DNA of 64,000 nt from Altererythrobacter sp. KTW20L (lineage in GTDB: Bacteria > Pseudomonadota > Alphaproteobacteria > Sphingomonadales > Sphingomonadaceae). The notes below the pieces were generated by a model that did not search any database, had not been told where the DNA came from, and saw only the letters and a list, made by a program, of their open reading frames with translations. Below are positions 18,183 through 29,039 of the stretch, in pieces. Made by a program: the position numbers and the translations under genes. Location of the stretch: NCBI RefSeq assembly GCF_023501975.1, contig NZ_JAMFLH010000007.1, forward strand, positions 62,001 through 126,000, in the 5' to 3' direction. Each line of letters starts with the position of its first letter. Position 1 is the first letter of the stretch.

Positions 18183-19277
18183 CTATTTCGCCATCGGCAG
18201 GTGCACGCGAAAATGCGTCCAGCTTCCGGCTTCGCTGGTCGAATCCTCACGCTCGTGGCTGATGCGCCCGTCCATGTCGCGCACCAGCTTCTGCACCAGC
18301 GCCAGCCCCAGCCCCTGCCCGTTGGGCTTGGAGGAGACGAAGGGCTCGAACATATTGGCTTCGACCATGGGATCGATACCCGGGCCGTTGTCGCTCACCT
18401 GTATTTCGATGGGCAGCTTCACCGGGCGGCCAAGGCGGATAACGTTCATCACCAGCCCGCTGACGAACCGGGTGCGGATGATCACCTGCGGATCCTGCCG
18501 CCCTGCGCAGGCATCGCGGGCATTGGCCAGCAGGTTGATCAGCACCTGCACCAGCGCGCCCTCGTTGGCGAGGACCGGTGGCAGCGAGGGGTCGAACTCC
18601 TCGCGGATGCGGATCGGATGGTCGGATGCGGCGCGCACCGTGTCGAGCGCGCGGTGGATCGCTTCGTGGAGGTTCAGCGGCCCCACCGGCTCGCTGCGTT
18701 CACGGCCGAGGCGCTGCATCCGGTCGATGAGTTGGGCGATGCGGTCCACCTCGTCGGTGATAAGGCTGGTCAGGTGGCGGTGCTTGTCGTCGATCTGGCG
18801 GGCCACCAGTTGCGCCGCACCACGGATGGCGGCCAGCGGGTTCTTGATCTCGTGCGCCAGCACGGCGGGTCCACGCAGGGAGGTGCGCCGTTCCTCGTCG
18901 CCGAACCGCTCGCCCTGCCCACTGTCGGACAGCGTCACCACCCGCCAGCCCGGATGAGTCTGCAAGGGCGAGATGGTGAGGTTGATCGACACGTTTTTGT
19001 CTCCAACCTTCATCGGCAGGCCGCGGGCGATCAGTTGCTCCTCGCCGCGCCGCATCCGCTCGCCGATATGCGGTTCGCCGAAATCGAGGATGGTTGTGGC
19101 ATCGCGCCCGACCAATCGCTTGGCGCTGCGTCCGAGCAGGCTTTCCGCAGCGGGATTGACCGAGTGGACCACGAGGTCCGGCGATACCACCATCATGGCA
19201 AAGGTCAGCCCGGCGATCTGGTCAGCCGCCCCCGGTATGGCCTCGCCCGCCGGAATGGCCCCGCCGGATTTTGTCAC
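18183..19277 (-). CDS. ntrB: Nitrogen-regulation histidine kinase NtrB
   Basis: Cytoplasmic kinase/phosphatase for NtrC, normally controlled by PII. The 364-residue protein has no membrane helix. It contains an N-terminal PAS domain (about 25-135), a HisKA box ([20 protein letters not shown]) and a HATPase domain with [11 protein letters not shown] and [14 protein letters not shown]. The start overlaps the dusB stop (ATGA at 19274-19277), the standard dusB(nifR3)-ntrB coupling. Confidence 0.95.
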   Translation of the reverse strand: MTKSGGAIPAGEAIPGAADQIAGLTFAMMVVSPDLVVHSVNPAAESLLGRSAKRLVGRDATTILDFGEPHIGERMRRGEEQLIARGLPMKVGDKNVSINLTISPLQTHPGWRVVTLSDSGQGERFGDEERRTSLRGPAVLAHEIKNPLAAIRGAAQLVARQIDDKHRHLTSLITDEVDRIAQLIDRMQRLGRERSEPVGPLNLHEAIHRALDTVRAASDHPIRIREEFDPSLPPVLANEGALVQVLINLLANARDACAGRQDPQVIIRTRFVSGLVMNVIRLGRPVKLPIEIQVSDNGPGIDPMVEANMFEPFVSSKPNGQGLGLALVQKLVRDMDGRISHEREDSTSEAGSWTHFRVHLPMAK

Positions 19278-20296
19278 GCAGCCTGGCGCCGCAGGAACGG
19301 GGTATAGAACCGCTCGATCTCGTCCAGCACGACTTTGGGATCGTCGATAAAATTGGCTTTGTTGCGGAAATCGGCAGAGCCGTGCATCCCCTTGGTGTAC
19401 CAGCCCAAGTGCTTGCGGGCGATCTTGGTGCCGCTGAATTCGCCATAATGGTCCAGCATGGCGCGGTAGTGACTGGTCAGTACCTCGTACTGCTGGTCAT
19501 ACCCGGGTGCATCCAGCATGGTGCCGGTGCGCCACCAGTGCATGACCTGCGCCAGCAGCCACGGTCGGCCATAGGCCCCGCGCCCGATCATCAGGCCATC
19601 GGCGCCCGATTGCTCCAGCGCCTTTGCCGCATCGTCTATGGTACAGATATCGCCGTTGACGATGACGGGGATCGACACGGCATCCTTCACCTTGCGCACG
19701 AAGGCCCAGTCAGCGCTGCCTTTGTACATCTGGTTGCGGGTTCGGCCGTGGACGGTGATCATCTTGACGCCGAGGTCTTCGGCGATTTTCGCCAGTTCCG
19801 GCGCGTTGAGACAGTCGTGGTCCCAGCCCATCCGCATCTTGACGGTGACGGGCACGGACACAGCCTTCACCGTCGCTACCATCAGCTTCACCGCCAGTGG
19901 CACTTCCCGCATCAGCGCGCTGCCGGCGAACTGGCCGGTAACCTTGCGCACCGGGCAGCCGAAGTTGATGTCGATGATCGCCGCGCCGTTCTGCTCCTGC
20001 ATTTTGGCGGCTTCGGCCATGGAATGCGGGTCGCAGCCGACTAGCTGCATCGACACCGGATCTTCGATCTGGTCCCATTCGGCCTTCTGGACCGACTGGC
20101 GGGTTTCGCGGATCGCCGCCTCGCTGGCGATCATCTCGGTCACGTTGAGACCGGAACCAAAGCTGCGCACCAGGCGGCGGAACGGCAGGTCGGTCACCCC
20201 GGTCATCGGCGCGAGCACGACCGGACAGGCGATTTCCACCGGACCGATGGCAATGGGCGTCAGCGCCGGAGGGAGAGGAAGCGGGGTCTGTGTCAT
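19274..20296 (-). CDS. dusB: tRNA-dihydrouridine synthase DusB (NifR3)
   Basis: FMN-dependent enzyme that reduces specific uridines in the tRNA D-loop. The frame stays open far upstream, but the homologous protein begins at the ATG at 20294-20296 ([18 protein letters not shown]). This gives 340 residues, typical of DusB. Family signatures are present: [61 protein letters not shown] and PVIVNGDI. It is the first gene of the leftward dusB-ntrBC-ntrYX cluster and is divergent from ispDF across a 70-base gap. Confidence 0.94.
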   Translation of the reverse strand: MTQTPLPLPPALTPIAIGPVEIACPVVLAPMTGVTDLPFRRLVRSFGSGLNVTEMIASEAAIRETRQSVQKAEWDQIEDPVSMQLVGCDPHSMAEAAKMQEQNGAAIIDINFGCPVRKVTGQFAGSALMREVPLAVKLMVATVKAVSVPVTVKMRMGWDHDCLNAPELAKIAEDLGVKMITVHGRTRNQMYKGSADWAFVRKVKDAVSIPVIVNGDICTIDDAAKALEQSGADGLMIGRGAYGRPWLLAQVMHWWRTGTMLDAPGYDQQYEVLTSHYRAMLDHYGEFSGTKIARKHLGWYTKGMHGSADFRNKANFIDDPKVVLDEIERFYTPFLRRQAA

Positions 20297-20366
20297 GATG
20301 TGCCTAAATATTGGGCAGCGCATAGTGGATTGCGAGGGTGGCCGCAAGCGTCTAGCGGGCGAGCCT

Positions 20367-21521
20367 ATGTCGCAAGCCCCAACCCACGGCACGACCCGGC
20401 TGGCCGCGATCATCGTCGCTGCCGGACAGGGCCTGCGCGCCGGGCAGCCGCTGCCCAAGCAGTTTGCCCTGTGGCGCGGCAAGCCGGTACTGCGCCATGC
20501 AGCGGAAAGCCTGCGGGCGGGCGGTGTGGAGCTGCTGTGCGTCGCCACCCCAGAGGGAGCCGACGAACTTGTAGCGGAGATGCTGGCGGGATTGGAGCCG
20601 TTCGTGCTGGTGACCGGGGGGCAAACGCGGCAGGAATCGGTTCGCGCTGCGCTCCTTGCTCTGGAACTGGCGGCACCTGATGTGGTCCTCATCCACGATG
20701 CGGCGAGGCCAGACTGTCCGCCCGAAGTGATCGAGCGACTGGTCGAGGCCTTGCGCGATGCCCCCGGCTCGATTCCCGTGTTGCCGGTAGTGGATTCGAT
20801 GATCAGCGCTCGCGGCTCCTTCATGGAGGACAAAGCCGATCGAGGGGCACTGCGGCGTGTGCAGACACCGCAATGCTTCGGATATCAGGCAATCCTTGCC
20901 GCCCACCGTGGCTGGCAGGGCCCCCTTGAGGCGGGCGACGATGCGCAGGTTGCGCAAGCGGCTGGTCTGACGGTGACGCTGGTGGAAGGCGACGAACGGC
21001 TGCACAAGCTCACTTTTGCCACAGACTTCCTGCAAGAGGCCCAGATGATCCGCACAGGAACAGGTTTCGATGTCCACCGCCTTGGCGCAGGCGAGGAACT
21101 GTGGCTGTGCGGCGTGAAGATCGCGCATGACAGGGGGCTGGTCGGCCATTCCGATGCCGACGTGGCGCTCCATGCGCTGGTCGATGCGATCCTGGGTGCA
21201 GCGGGTGAAGGCGATATTGGCCAGCATTTCCCGCCCAGCGATCCGCAATGGCGCGGCGCGCCCTCGGCGAAATTCGTCGAACATGCCGTGGCTCTGGCAG
21301 CCATGCGCGGCTACCGGATCGGGAATGTTGATATCACGCTGATCTGCGAGGCGCCGAAGATCGGGCCGCACCGCGATGCCATGCGCGGGAACGTGGCCAT
21401 GTTGCTGGGGGTTCAGGCGGAACAGGTCAATATAAAGGCCACCACCACCGAAATGCTCGGCTTCACCGGACGCGGCGAAGGTATAGCGGCCCAGGCCGTC
21501 GCGACTCTGGTGGCCAACTGA
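20367..21521 (+). CDS. ispDF: Bifunctional IspD/IspF isoprenoid enzyme
   Basis: Fusion of 2-C-methyl-D-erythritol 4-phosphate cytidylyltransferase and 2-C-methyl-D-erythritol 2,4-cyclodiphosphate synthase, two steps of the MEP isoprenoid pathway. From the ATG at 20367 it has 384 residues. The IspD half starts [21 protein letters not shown] and contains [12 protein letters not shown]. The IspF half starts [10 protein letters not shown], with metal ligands DVH and the [19 protein letters not shown] segment. The fusion is common in alphaproteobacteria. The upstream in-frame ATG at 20298 would add an unconserved leader that reaches into the dusB start region, so it was not chosen. Confidence 0.93.
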   Translation: MSQAPTHGTTRLAAIIVAAGQGLRAGQPLPKQFALWRGKPVLRHAAESLRAGGVELLCVATPEGADELVAEMLAGLEPFVLVTGGQTRQESVRAALLALELAAPDVVLIHDAARPDCPPEVIERLVEALRDAPGSIPVLPVVDSMISARGSFMEDKADRGALRRVQTPQCFGYQAILAAHRGWQGPLEAGDDAQVAQAAGLTVTLVEGDERLHKLTFATDFLQEAQMIRTGTGFDVHRLGAGEELWLCGVKIAHDRGLVGHSDADVALHALVDAILGAAGEGDIGQHFPPSDPQWRGAPSAKFVEHAVALAAMRGYRIGNVDITLICEAPKIGPHRDAMRGNVAMLLGVQAEQVNIKATTTEMLGFTGRGEGIAAQAVATLVAN

Positions 21522-21532
21522 AGGATCCTTCG

Positions 21533-22069
21533 ATGCGTTTGAAAATGCTTCTTGCCGCTCCGCTGGCCTGTATCGCCGCCGTTTCTGCTGTTCCGGCAGC
21601 GGCCCAGCTTCCTGCCGGGGTCGATCTCAGCGAAGATGAAATGGCTACCCTCGCCCGCCTCGCCATGCCCACCGCCTTCCGCAGCCTCCAGACCAAGTGC
21701 AACACTGTGCTGGATGCCGATGCCTATATGTACCGCAGCGGCGATGCCCTGCACCGTCGCCTGACGCAGACGTCCGAAGCGGCCTGGCCCGCTGCCGGGC
21801 GGATGATCGCGCGGGTTGCTGCCCGCGGCAATCCGGCGATGGGCGAGGTGCTGGCCGGAATGCCGGCGGATTCGCTGCGCCCCTTCGTCAACGAGATGGT
21901 CGCCGGCATGGTCACCACCCGGGTCGAGGCCGACCAGTGCGAACGGATTGATCGCGTGCTGGCCCTGCTCGAACCGCTGCCGCCCGAAAACCTCGCCGAC
22001 CTGGCAGCCTATGCCTATGTCCAGGCGCGCGAGGCCGATGCTGCCACACCATATGGAGCCGCCCGCTAA
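21533..22069 (+). CDS. Exported protein of unknown function
   Basis: The 178-residue product has a signal peptide (MRLKMLLAAPLACIAAVSAVPAAAQ region) and a helical mature part with two cysteines (near KCNTVL and DQCERI) that could form a disulphide. No family is recognised. It starts 11 bases after ispDF and its stop overlaps the start of the PncC/CinA gene (TAATG), so it lies within the operon. Confidence 0.75.
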   Translation: MRLKMLLAAPLACIAAVSAVPAAAQLPAGVDLSEDEMATLARLAMPTAFRSLQTKCNTVLDADAYMYRSGDALHRRLTQTSEAAWPAAGRMIARVAARGNPAMGEVLAGMPADSLRPFVNEMVAGMVTTRVEADQCERIDRVLALLEPLPPENLADLAAYAYVQAREADAATPYGAAR

Positions 22070-22566
22070 TGCCCGATGTCCTCCCCGCCGAAATTGTCGA
22101 ACTCGCCGCCCGCGTGGTGGAGGAGAACCGCGCGGCGGGGCGGCGCATCGTGCTGGCGGAAAGCTGCACCGGGGGCCTTGTCGCCGCCGCACTGACCGAG
22201 GTTCCCGGCAGTTCCGCCGTGCTCGACCGGGGCTATGTCACCTATTCCAACAAGGCCAAGCACGACTGCCTCGGCGTGTCGGATGACATCATCGAAACCT
22301 TCGGCGCAGTCTCGGTCGCCTGCGTCTATGCCATGGCCCAGGGGGCTCTGGCCCGCTGCCCCGATGCCGACGTGGCCGTGGCGATCAGCGGCGTTGCCGG
22401 GCCTGATGGGGGAACTGAGGAAAAGCCGGTGGGCACCGTGGTCTTCGCGCGGCTGGTGCGCGGGGAGGACAAGCCGACTGCCGAGAACCGGGTATTTGCC
22501 GAAACCACCCGGTCGGGCGTCAGGCTTCAGGCCACGCTGTGCGCGCTGGAACTGTTGCTGCCGTAA
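22069..22566 (+). CDS. pncC: Nicotinamide-nucleotide amidase (CinA C-terminal domain, PncC)
   Basis: Deamidates nicotinamide mononucleotide in the pyridine-nucleotide salvage cycle. The 165-residue protein is the stand-alone amidase domain. Signatures are LAESCTGGLVAAALTEVPGSS (catalytic serine region), GYVTYSNKAK and ISGVAGPDGGTEEKPVGTV. It has no N-terminal CinA molybdopterin-type domain. Its last 40 bases overlap the end of the convergent ratA gene. Confidence 0.9.
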   Translation: MPDVLPAEIVELAARVVEENRAAGRRIVLAESCTGGLVAAALTEVPGSSAVLDRGYVTYSNKAKHDCLGVSDDIIETFGAVSVACVYAMAQGALARCPDADVAVAISGVAGPDGGTEEKPVGTVVFARLVRGEDKPTAENRVFAETTRSGVRLQATLCALELLLP

Positions 22567-22988
22567 AGCTCCTGCGCCCGTTCCTCGAACGCGGCCACCA
22601 TCTTGCGGAAGGCGCGGTCGATATATTGCCCCGCCAGTGCCTCGAACATCATGTTCTTGAAGGCGAAATCCACGGCGAAGGTAATCTCGCAACCGCCATC
22701 GTCGGCAGGGGTGAAAGTCCAGCGGTTATCGAGATCGCGCAAGGGGCCATCAATGTAATGGACCCACAAGGCACTGGGCCGGTTCAATTCGACCCGGCTG
22801 GTGAACTTCTCGCGGATGGCCTTGAACCCCACCAGCATGTCGGCTTCCAGCGCCTCGTCCGTGCGGTTGCGCACGCGGGTGGCGACAACCCAGGGCAGGA
22901 ATTCAGGGTAGGAGCCAACATCGGCCACCAGGTCGAACATCTGCTCTGCCGTATAGGGCAGGTGACGGATTTCGCGGATTGCCGGCAT
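22527..22988 (-). CDS. ratA: SRPBCC/START-family protein, RatA/Coq10 type
   Basis: The 153-residue protein matches the polyketide-cyclase/START fold of the RatA/COQ10 family (IREIRHLPYTAEQMFDLVADVGSYPEFLPWVVATRV at the start; FAFKNMMFEALAGQYIDRAFRKMVAAFEERAQELYG at the end). Mitochondrial and some bacterial members bind ubiquinone; E. coli RatA was described as a ribosome-binding toxin. A ubiquinone role seems more likely here, as inference. It is coupled to lipA (ATGA at 22985-22988). Confidence 0.85.
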   Translation of the reverse strand: MPAIREIRHLPYTAEQMFDLVADVGSYPEFLPWVVATRVRNRTDEALEADMLVGFKAIREKFTSRVELNRPSALWVHYIDGPLRDLDNRWTFTPADDGGCEITFAVDFAFKNMMFEALAGQYIDRAFRKMVAAFEERAQELYGSNSSSAHSVA

Positions 22989-23917
22989 CAGCTGGACTGC
23001 TTTGCCGTTCGTTGGGCCAGCTTCGCTTCGCGCGCGGCTTTCATCTGGGCGAAATCGTCGCCCGCGTGATAGCTGGAACGGGTCAGCGGCGTTGCGGCGA
23101 CCTGCAGGAAACCCTTGGCTCGCGCCACCGCGCCATAGGCATCGAACACCTGCGGGGTGACGAAATCCATCACCGGCGTGTGCTTTGGCGTGGGTTGCAG
23201 GTACTGGCCCATGGTGATGAAATCGACATCGGCGCAGCGCATGTCGTCCATTACCTGGTGGACTTCAAGCCGCTCCTCGCCCAGCCCCAGCATCACGCCC
23301 GACTTGGTGAAGATCAGTGGATTGTGGCGCTTGACCTCTTCCAGCAGCCGCAGCGAGTTGTAATAGCGCGCACCGGGCCGGATCGTCGGGTAAAGCCTTG
23401 GCACAGTTTCAAGGTTGTGGTTATAAACATCGGGTCCGGCAGCACAAATTGCCTCCACAGCCTCGCGCATGCGGCCGCGGAAATCGGGCGTCAGGATCTC
23501 GATCGTGGTGCCGGGAGCCTCGCGCCGGATCGCCTCGATCACCTTGACGAACTGCCCCGCCCCGCCATCCGGCAGGTCATCGCGATCCACACTGGTGATG
23601 ACGATGTGTTCCAGGCCCATTTTCGCCGCTGCCGTGGCAACGTGTTCGGGCTCCAGCGGATCGACCTTGCGCGGCATGCCGGTTTTGACATTACAAAAGG
23701 CGCAGGCCCGAGTGCAGACATCGCCCAGGATCATCACCGTGGCGTGCTTCTTCGACCAGCATTCGCCGATGTTCGGACAGGCCGCCTCTTCACACACGGT
23801 ATTGAGGTTGAGATCGCGCATCATCTGCCGCGTCTCGTGATAGCCCTTGCTGACCGGGGCCTTCACGCGAATCCAGTCAGGCTTGCGCTGCCGCGGTGCG
23901 GATGAGAGGTCGTTCAT
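22988..23917 (-). CDS. lipA: Lipoyl synthase
   Basis: Radical-SAM enzyme that inserts two sulfurs into octanoyl groups on lipoyl domains. The ATG at 23915-23917 gives 309 residues; a longer open frame upstream lacks conservation. Both iron-sulfur signatures are present: [12 protein letters not shown] for the auxiliary cluster and [10 protein letters not shown] (CxxxCxxC) for the SAM cluster. The late [10 protein letters not shown] segment carries the conserved RSSY serine. It heads a two-gene unit with ratA. Confidence 0.95.
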   Translation of the reverse strand: MNDLSSAPRQRKPDWIRVKAPVSKGYHETRQMMRDLNLNTVCEEAACPNIGECWSKKHATVMILGDVCTRACAFCNVKTGMPRKVDPLEPEHVATAAAKMGLEHIVITSVDRDDLPDGGAGQFVKVIEAIRREAPGTTIEILTPDFRGRMREAVEAICAAGPDVYNHNLETVPRLYPTIRPGARYYNSLRLLEEVKRHNPLIFTKSGVMLGLGEERLEVHQVMDDMRCADVDFITMGQYLQPTPKHTPVMDFVTPQVFDAYGAVARAKGFLQVAATPLTRSSYHAGDDFAQMKAAREAKLAQRTAKQSS

Positions 23918-23976
23918 GCCGGTCCACTTAGGGCCGTGCCTTGCCAGAGGCAATGGCGCGGGGCAAATGGGCGCCC

Positions 23977-24639
23977 ATGTCCAAAGCAATAGATGACGAT
24001 TCCCCTGGTCTCGAATACCTGCTCGATGGCTATCGCCGCTTCCGCGACCACGGCTGGCAGCCCGAACGCGAGCGGTGGGAAACACTGAGCATCGGCCAGC
24101 AGCCCAAGGTCATGGTGATCGCCTGTTCAGACAGCAGGGTCGATCCTTCGCAAATCTTCGACGTCAACCCGGGCGAGATCTTCGTGGTGCGCAATGTCGC
24201 CGCGCTGGTTCCGCCGTTCGAGGAAACACCGGGCCACCACGGCGTGTCGGCGGCACTGGAATTTGCCGTGCAGTTCCTGCGAGTCAGCCAGATCGTGGTC
24301 CTGGGCCATGCCATGTGCGGCGGTTGCCAGGCGGCTCTGACGCAATCGATGCTGGGTTGCGAGCCAGGGCGCGGCGGCTTCGTCGCCGACTGGATCAGCC
24401 TGCTGGATGAAGCCCGCGAGCAGGTGGCCGCTGAACATGGCACCAGCGGTCGTCCGGCAGAACGCGCGATGGAACAGGCGGGCGTGAAGGTCAGCCTGGC
24501 AAACCTGCGCACATTCCCCTGCGTCCAGGCCAAGGAAGGTCGCGGCGATTTGAAACTGACCGGCGCTTTCTTCGCCATTTCGGACGGCCTGCTCCACTTG
24601 CTCGACGAAGAAACCGGGGACTTCCAGCCCGCCGCCTGA
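23977..24639 (+). CDS. Beta-class carbonic anhydrase
   Basis: Interconverts CO2 and bicarbonate in the cytoplasm. The ATG at 23977 gives 220 residues; an in-frame start at 23941 is possible but adds an unconserved leader. Zinc and catalytic residues are visible: [12 protein letters not shown] (Cys and the Asp-Arg dyad) and HAMCGGC (His and Cys). The gene is divergent from lipA. Bicarbonate supply would serve biosynthetic carboxylases and carbamoyl phosphate synthesis. Confidence 0.93.
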   Translation: MSKAIDDDSPGLEYLLDGYRRFRDHGWQPERERWETLSIGQQPKVMVIACSDSRVDPSQIFDVNPGEIFVVRNVAALVPPFEETPGHHGVSAALEFAVQFLRVSQIVVLGHAMCGGCQAALTQSMLGCEPGRGGFVADWISLLDEAREQVAAEHGTSGRPAERAMEQAGVKVSLANLRTFPCVQAKEGRGDLKLTGAFFAISDGLLHLLDEETGDFQPAA

Positions 24640-24675
24640 CTTGCGCAGAGAGAATCTGCCCGCCATGAAGGCGCG

Positions 24676-25434
24676 ATGGACAATCGCCTGAAAAACATCG
24701 CCCTGCTGATCGACGCGGATAACGTGAAGGCCGAAGGGATCGACCCGGTACTGACGGTGCTGGCCGAACTGGGGCAGGTCAATATCCGCCGCGCTTATGG
24801 CAACTGGGCCAAGCCCGGCCTCACCAACTGGAGCAAGCACACCCACCGCTATGGCCTGCAGCCGGTGCAGCAGTTCGACATGACGCGCGGCAAGAATGCC
24901 ACCGACATGGCGATGACGATCGATGCCATCGACCTACTCTACGATGGCAAGGTGGACGGGTTCGGGATCATGAGTTCGGACAGCGATTTCACCCCGCTGG
25001 CCACCCGCCTCAGGCAGGACGGGATCACCGTTTATGGTTTCGGTGACAGCAAGACTCCCGAAGCCTTCCGCACCGCCTGCACCCGCTTCATCGAAGTGGA
25101 CGCGCTGATCGCCTCGGCCTCGTCGAACGAAGAGGTCGAAACGGACGGCGAGGAGGAAAACGAGGCCCCGCGCTCAAGCCGTCGAAAGCCGAGCGCGAAG
25201 ACCCCGGTGGACCAGGAAGTGATCGACCTGCTGGGTGCGGCATGGAAAGCCTCGCGCCGCGATGCGCAGGGCTTTGCCCAGCTGGGCGAGATGGGCAAGA
25301 TCGCCAACAACCGGTCCAGCTTCGATGTGCGCAATTTTGGCTACCGGCGGCTGGTGGACCTGATCGAAGCCTGCGGCCAGCAGTTCCAGGTCGAGCGACG
25401 CGACGACGCGGTTTACGTCAAACGGCTTCGCTAA
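24676..25434 (+). CDS. NYN-domain RNase-like protein with C-terminal LOTUS/OST-HTH domain
   Basis: The 252-residue protein has an N-terminal PIN-like NYN (LabA/DUF88) domain with acidic metal-site residues in LLIDADNVKAEG, DMAMTIDAID and MSSDSDFTPLATRLR. A charged linker follows (about 145-175). The C-terminal winged-helix OST-HTH/LOTUS domain spans about 178-252 (EVIDLLGAAWKASRR ... FDVRNFGYRRLVDLIEA ... VYVKRLR). This pairing suggests an RNA-directed nuclease whose LOTUS domain binds structured RNA; the target is unknown. The last 17 bases overlap the convergent lipoprotein gene. Confidence 0.88.
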   Translation: MDNRLKNIALLIDADNVKAEGIDPVLTVLAELGQVNIRRAYGNWAKPGLTNWSKHTHRYGLQPVQQFDMTRGKNATDMAMTIDAIDLLYDGKVDGFGIMSSDSDFTPLATRLRQDGITVYGFGDSKTPEAFRTACTRFIEVDALIASASSNEEVETDGEEENEAPRSSRRKPSAKTPVDQEVIDLLGAAWKASRRDAQGFAQLGEMGKIANNRSSFDVRNFGYRRLVDLIEACGQQFQVERRDDAVYVKRLR

Positions 25435-25969
25435 GGTCTTCTGTTTCAGTCTCCAGTTCGGGTTCCGCACGGCCCGAGGTGCAAGTCACCTGGCCGCTGC
25501 CACTGTAAACCACCCTTTCCCACCGGTCGCGCAGGGTGATCGTGCCTTCCATCCGTGTTCCAGCCGCCGGTGCTGCATCCTCGTTCGCCAGTTCCAGCCG
25601 CAGCGAGTAGCTCCGGCCGTTGTATAGCGATCGCGTTTCCATCGGCAGGGCCCGGGCGCCCGGATCGGAAGCGAAGCGCAGCACTTCCCCATCGACCTTC
25701 ATGAAGGCATCGGCCTGCCGCGCCACCACCCGCACGCCCAGGCTGGTGCCCGGCGCATAGGAGCATGACGCCCCCTTGATGTCATACCGCTCCACGTCCT
25801 CGGCCTCGATTGTCTCGGGCACAACTTCGGTCAGCGGAGGCTGCACGGAATTGGCGCGTTCGAGCGCAGCGACGGCCTGGGCATCGCGCATCTCCTGCTC
25901 CTGCGGGGAAATTTCCTCGGCGCAACCAGCCAGCAGCAGGGGCGGCACCATCCACAAAGCAATTCGCAT
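25418..25969 (-). CDS. Putative lipoprotein downstream of mutL
   Basis: Starting at the ATG that overlaps the mutL stop (ATGA at 25966-25969), the 183-residue product has a short lipoprotein signal with lipobox LAGC (Cys16). An alanine/glutamate-rich linker is followed by a beta-rich domain containing SCSYAPGTSLGVRVVARQADAF and a late QVTCTSGR. Two cysteines beyond the lipid anchor may pair. No family is recognised. The translational coupling to a DNA-repair gene looks like shared transcription rather than shared function. Confidence 0.75.
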   Translation of the reverse strand: MRIALWMVPPLLLAGCAEEISPQEQEMRDAQAVAALERANSVQPPLTEVVPETIEAEDVERYDIKGASCSYAPGTSLGVRVVARQADAFMKVDGEVLRFASDPGARALPMETRSLYNGRSYSLRLELANEDAAPAAGTRMEGTITLRDRWERVVYSGSGQVTCTSGRAEPELETETEDLSEAV

Positions 25970-27765
25970 CAGTGCCTCCCGAACAGTTTTTCGACATCGG
26001 CCATCGACAGTTTCACCCAAGTCGGCCTTCCGTGGTTGCATTGCCCGGATCGCGGAGTTCGTTCCATTTCTCGCAGTAGAGCGTTCATCTCCGCCACCCC
26101 CAACGCACGACCTGCCCGAACCGATCCATGGCACGCCATCGTAGCTAGCACATGTTCGATCTTCTCGCCCAGCAGCAAGGCATCGCCGTGGCTGGCAAGA
26201 TCGTCGGCGAGGTCACGCAGCAGCACCTGGCTATCGGCCCCTTGGAGCGCGGCAGGCATGGCGCGGACCAGCATGGCGGCAGGGCCGAACCTCTCCACCA
26301 CCAGGCCGAGCCGGGCGAAGTGGTCCGCCTGCCCTTCCAGCCGGTCGCAAGATGTTTCGTCAAGCTCGACCACGTCGGGCATTAGCAGGGCCTGGCTGGC
26401 GGCAACGGTATCGGCCGTTCCGGCGGCGCGCAGCCGTTCCAGCACGATGCGCTCGTGTGCGGCGTGCTGGTCCACGATCACCAGGCCATCGGCGGCTTCG
26501 GCCACGATATAGGTATTGGCCACCTGCCCCCGCGCCACGCCGAGCGGGTGATCGATAGCATCGGCGGAAAGCGGCTCGGCCTGTTCGGCACGGCCTTGTG
26601 GCAGGGCGAGACCGTCACGATCGGGTCCGCGCCATGATTGCGAAGTGTCCCCCACCCGCGCCTGTGGCGCCGACCAGTCGCGCCCCTCGAAGATCGAGCG
26701 CAGGGCAGCTTCCGGAGCAGGCGGTTCAACCTGCCAGCGCCCCATGGCCGCGCCGTCGGGCGCCTGGGCACTGCGCCGGTCGCCGGTCGAGAGCGCCTGA
26801 CGCAGACCCGACACGATGAATCCCCGAACCGCCGCGCTGTCGCGGAAGCGCACCTCGGTTTTCGCCGGATGGACGTTCACATCGACATCCTCGCCGGGCA
26901 GGTCGAGGAAGAGCGCCAGCACCGCGTGCCGGTCGCGCGCCAGCATGTCGGCATAGGCCCCGCGCACCGCACCGGTCAGCAAACGGTCCTTCACCGGGCG
27001 GCCATTGACGAACAGGTACTGGTGATCGGCCACGCCGCGGTTGTAGGTCGGCAGGCCCGCCACGCCGGTGAGGCGCATTTCATCGCGCGCCATATCGAGC
27101 ACCACGCCGTTGCCCGCCAGCTCGCGGGCCACAACCTGGGCCACGCGCTCCTCCACGCTTTGCCCGGCCTGCAGTTGCAGCACCCGCCGCTCGCCATGGT
27201 CGAGCGTGAAGGCAACATCGGGCCGCGCCATGGCAAGGCGTCGGACCACGTCGAGGCAGGCAGCATATTCGCTGCGGTCGGTGCGCAGGAACTTTCGACG
27301 GGCGGGAATGCGGGCAAACAATTGCTCCATTCGCACGCGGGTGCCGGGCGGCAGGGCGGCTGGGCCTTCCTCCACCAAGGCTCCATGATCAACTACGCGC
27401 CGCCAGCCCTGGTCGGCACCCCCGGGCCTGGATTCCAGTGTCAGGCGCGAGACGCTGGCAATGCTCGGCAAGGCCTCGCCCCGGAAACCGAGCGTGGCGA
27501 CCTGCTCGATGGCTTCATCGGGCAGCTTCGAAGTGGCATGGCGCTCCAGCGCCAGCTCCATCTGGGCGGGATCCATGCCACAGCCGTCGTCCGTTACTTC
27601 GATCCGCGTCAGCCCGCCGTCGACCAGCGAAACCGCGATCCGGGTGGCCCCGGCATCGATGGCGTTTTCAACCAGTTCCTTCAGCGCAGAGGCCGGACGT
27701 TCGACCACTTCGCCTGCGGCAATGCGGTTGATCAGCGTCTCGGGAAGGCGGCGGATTTGCGGCAT
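25969..27765 (-). CDS. mutL: DNA mismatch repair protein MutL
   Basis: Links mismatch recognition by MutS to strand incision. The 598-residue protein has the GHKL ATPase domain with NAIDAGATRI, DDGCGMDP and GFRGEALPSIASV, then a proline-rich linker (about 330-400) and a C-terminal dimerisation domain. That domain contains VIVDQHAAHERIVLE, which fits the metal-binding endonuclease motif DQHA-x2-E-x4-E. The organism is therefore expected to use a nicking MutL without MutH, as most non-gamma bacteria do. It ends in the overlapping lipoprotein start. Confidence 0.95.
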   Translation of the reverse strand: MPQIRRLPETLINRIAAGEVVERPASALKELVENAIDAGATRIAVSLVDGGLTRIEVTDDGCGMDPAQMELALERHATSKLPDEAIEQVATLGFRGEALPSIASVSRLTLESRPGGADQGWRRVVDHGALVEEGPAALPPGTRVRMEQLFARIPARRKFLRTDRSEYAACLDVVRRLAMARPDVAFTLDHGERRVLQLQAGQSVEERVAQVVARELAGNGVVLDMARDEMRLTGVAGLPTYNRGVADHQYLFVNGRPVKDRLLTGAVRGAYADMLARDRHAVLALFLDLPGEDVDVNVHPAKTEVRFRDSAAVRGFIVSGLRQALSTGDRRSAQAPDGAAMGRWQVEPPAPEAALRSIFEGRDWSAPQARVGDTSQSWRGPDRDGLALPQGRAEQAEPLSADAIDHPLGVARGQVANTYIVAEAADGLVIVDQHAAHERIVLERLRAAGTADTVAASQALLMPDVVELDETSCDRLEGQADHFARLGLVVERFGPAAMLVRAMPAALQGADSQVLLRDLADDLASHGDALLLGEKIEHVLATMACHGSVRAGRALGVAEMNALLREMERTPRSGQCNHGRPTWVKLSMADVEKLFGRH

Positions 27766-27945
27766 GGAAGCGTCCTAGCGGTGAGTGCCCGATTATTCGA
27801 GGCGAACGGTGCAAAAATCGCCTGCTTGTCCGCACAAAATTTTGGCCTTTCAGCGCAGGCCGCGCTACAAAGCGCAACCTTCCAGCAATCAGGCAGCAAC
27901 CAGGCGCTGCGCTAAGGCGGAATTGTCCGCCGGACTACGCAGTAA

Positions 27946-29007
<1,062 letters not shown>

Positions 29008-29039
29008 TCCTGCAGCTACCAAGGGAGGGATAGGCGGTT

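Noticed and set aside
17634-19307. 557-codon open frame on the + strand
   Set aside because: Shadow of ntrC and ntrB; histidine- and glutamine-rich composition typical of antisense frames.
26638-27915. 425-codon open frame on the + strand
   Set aside because: Antisense to mutL and its leader; no motif, atypical composition.
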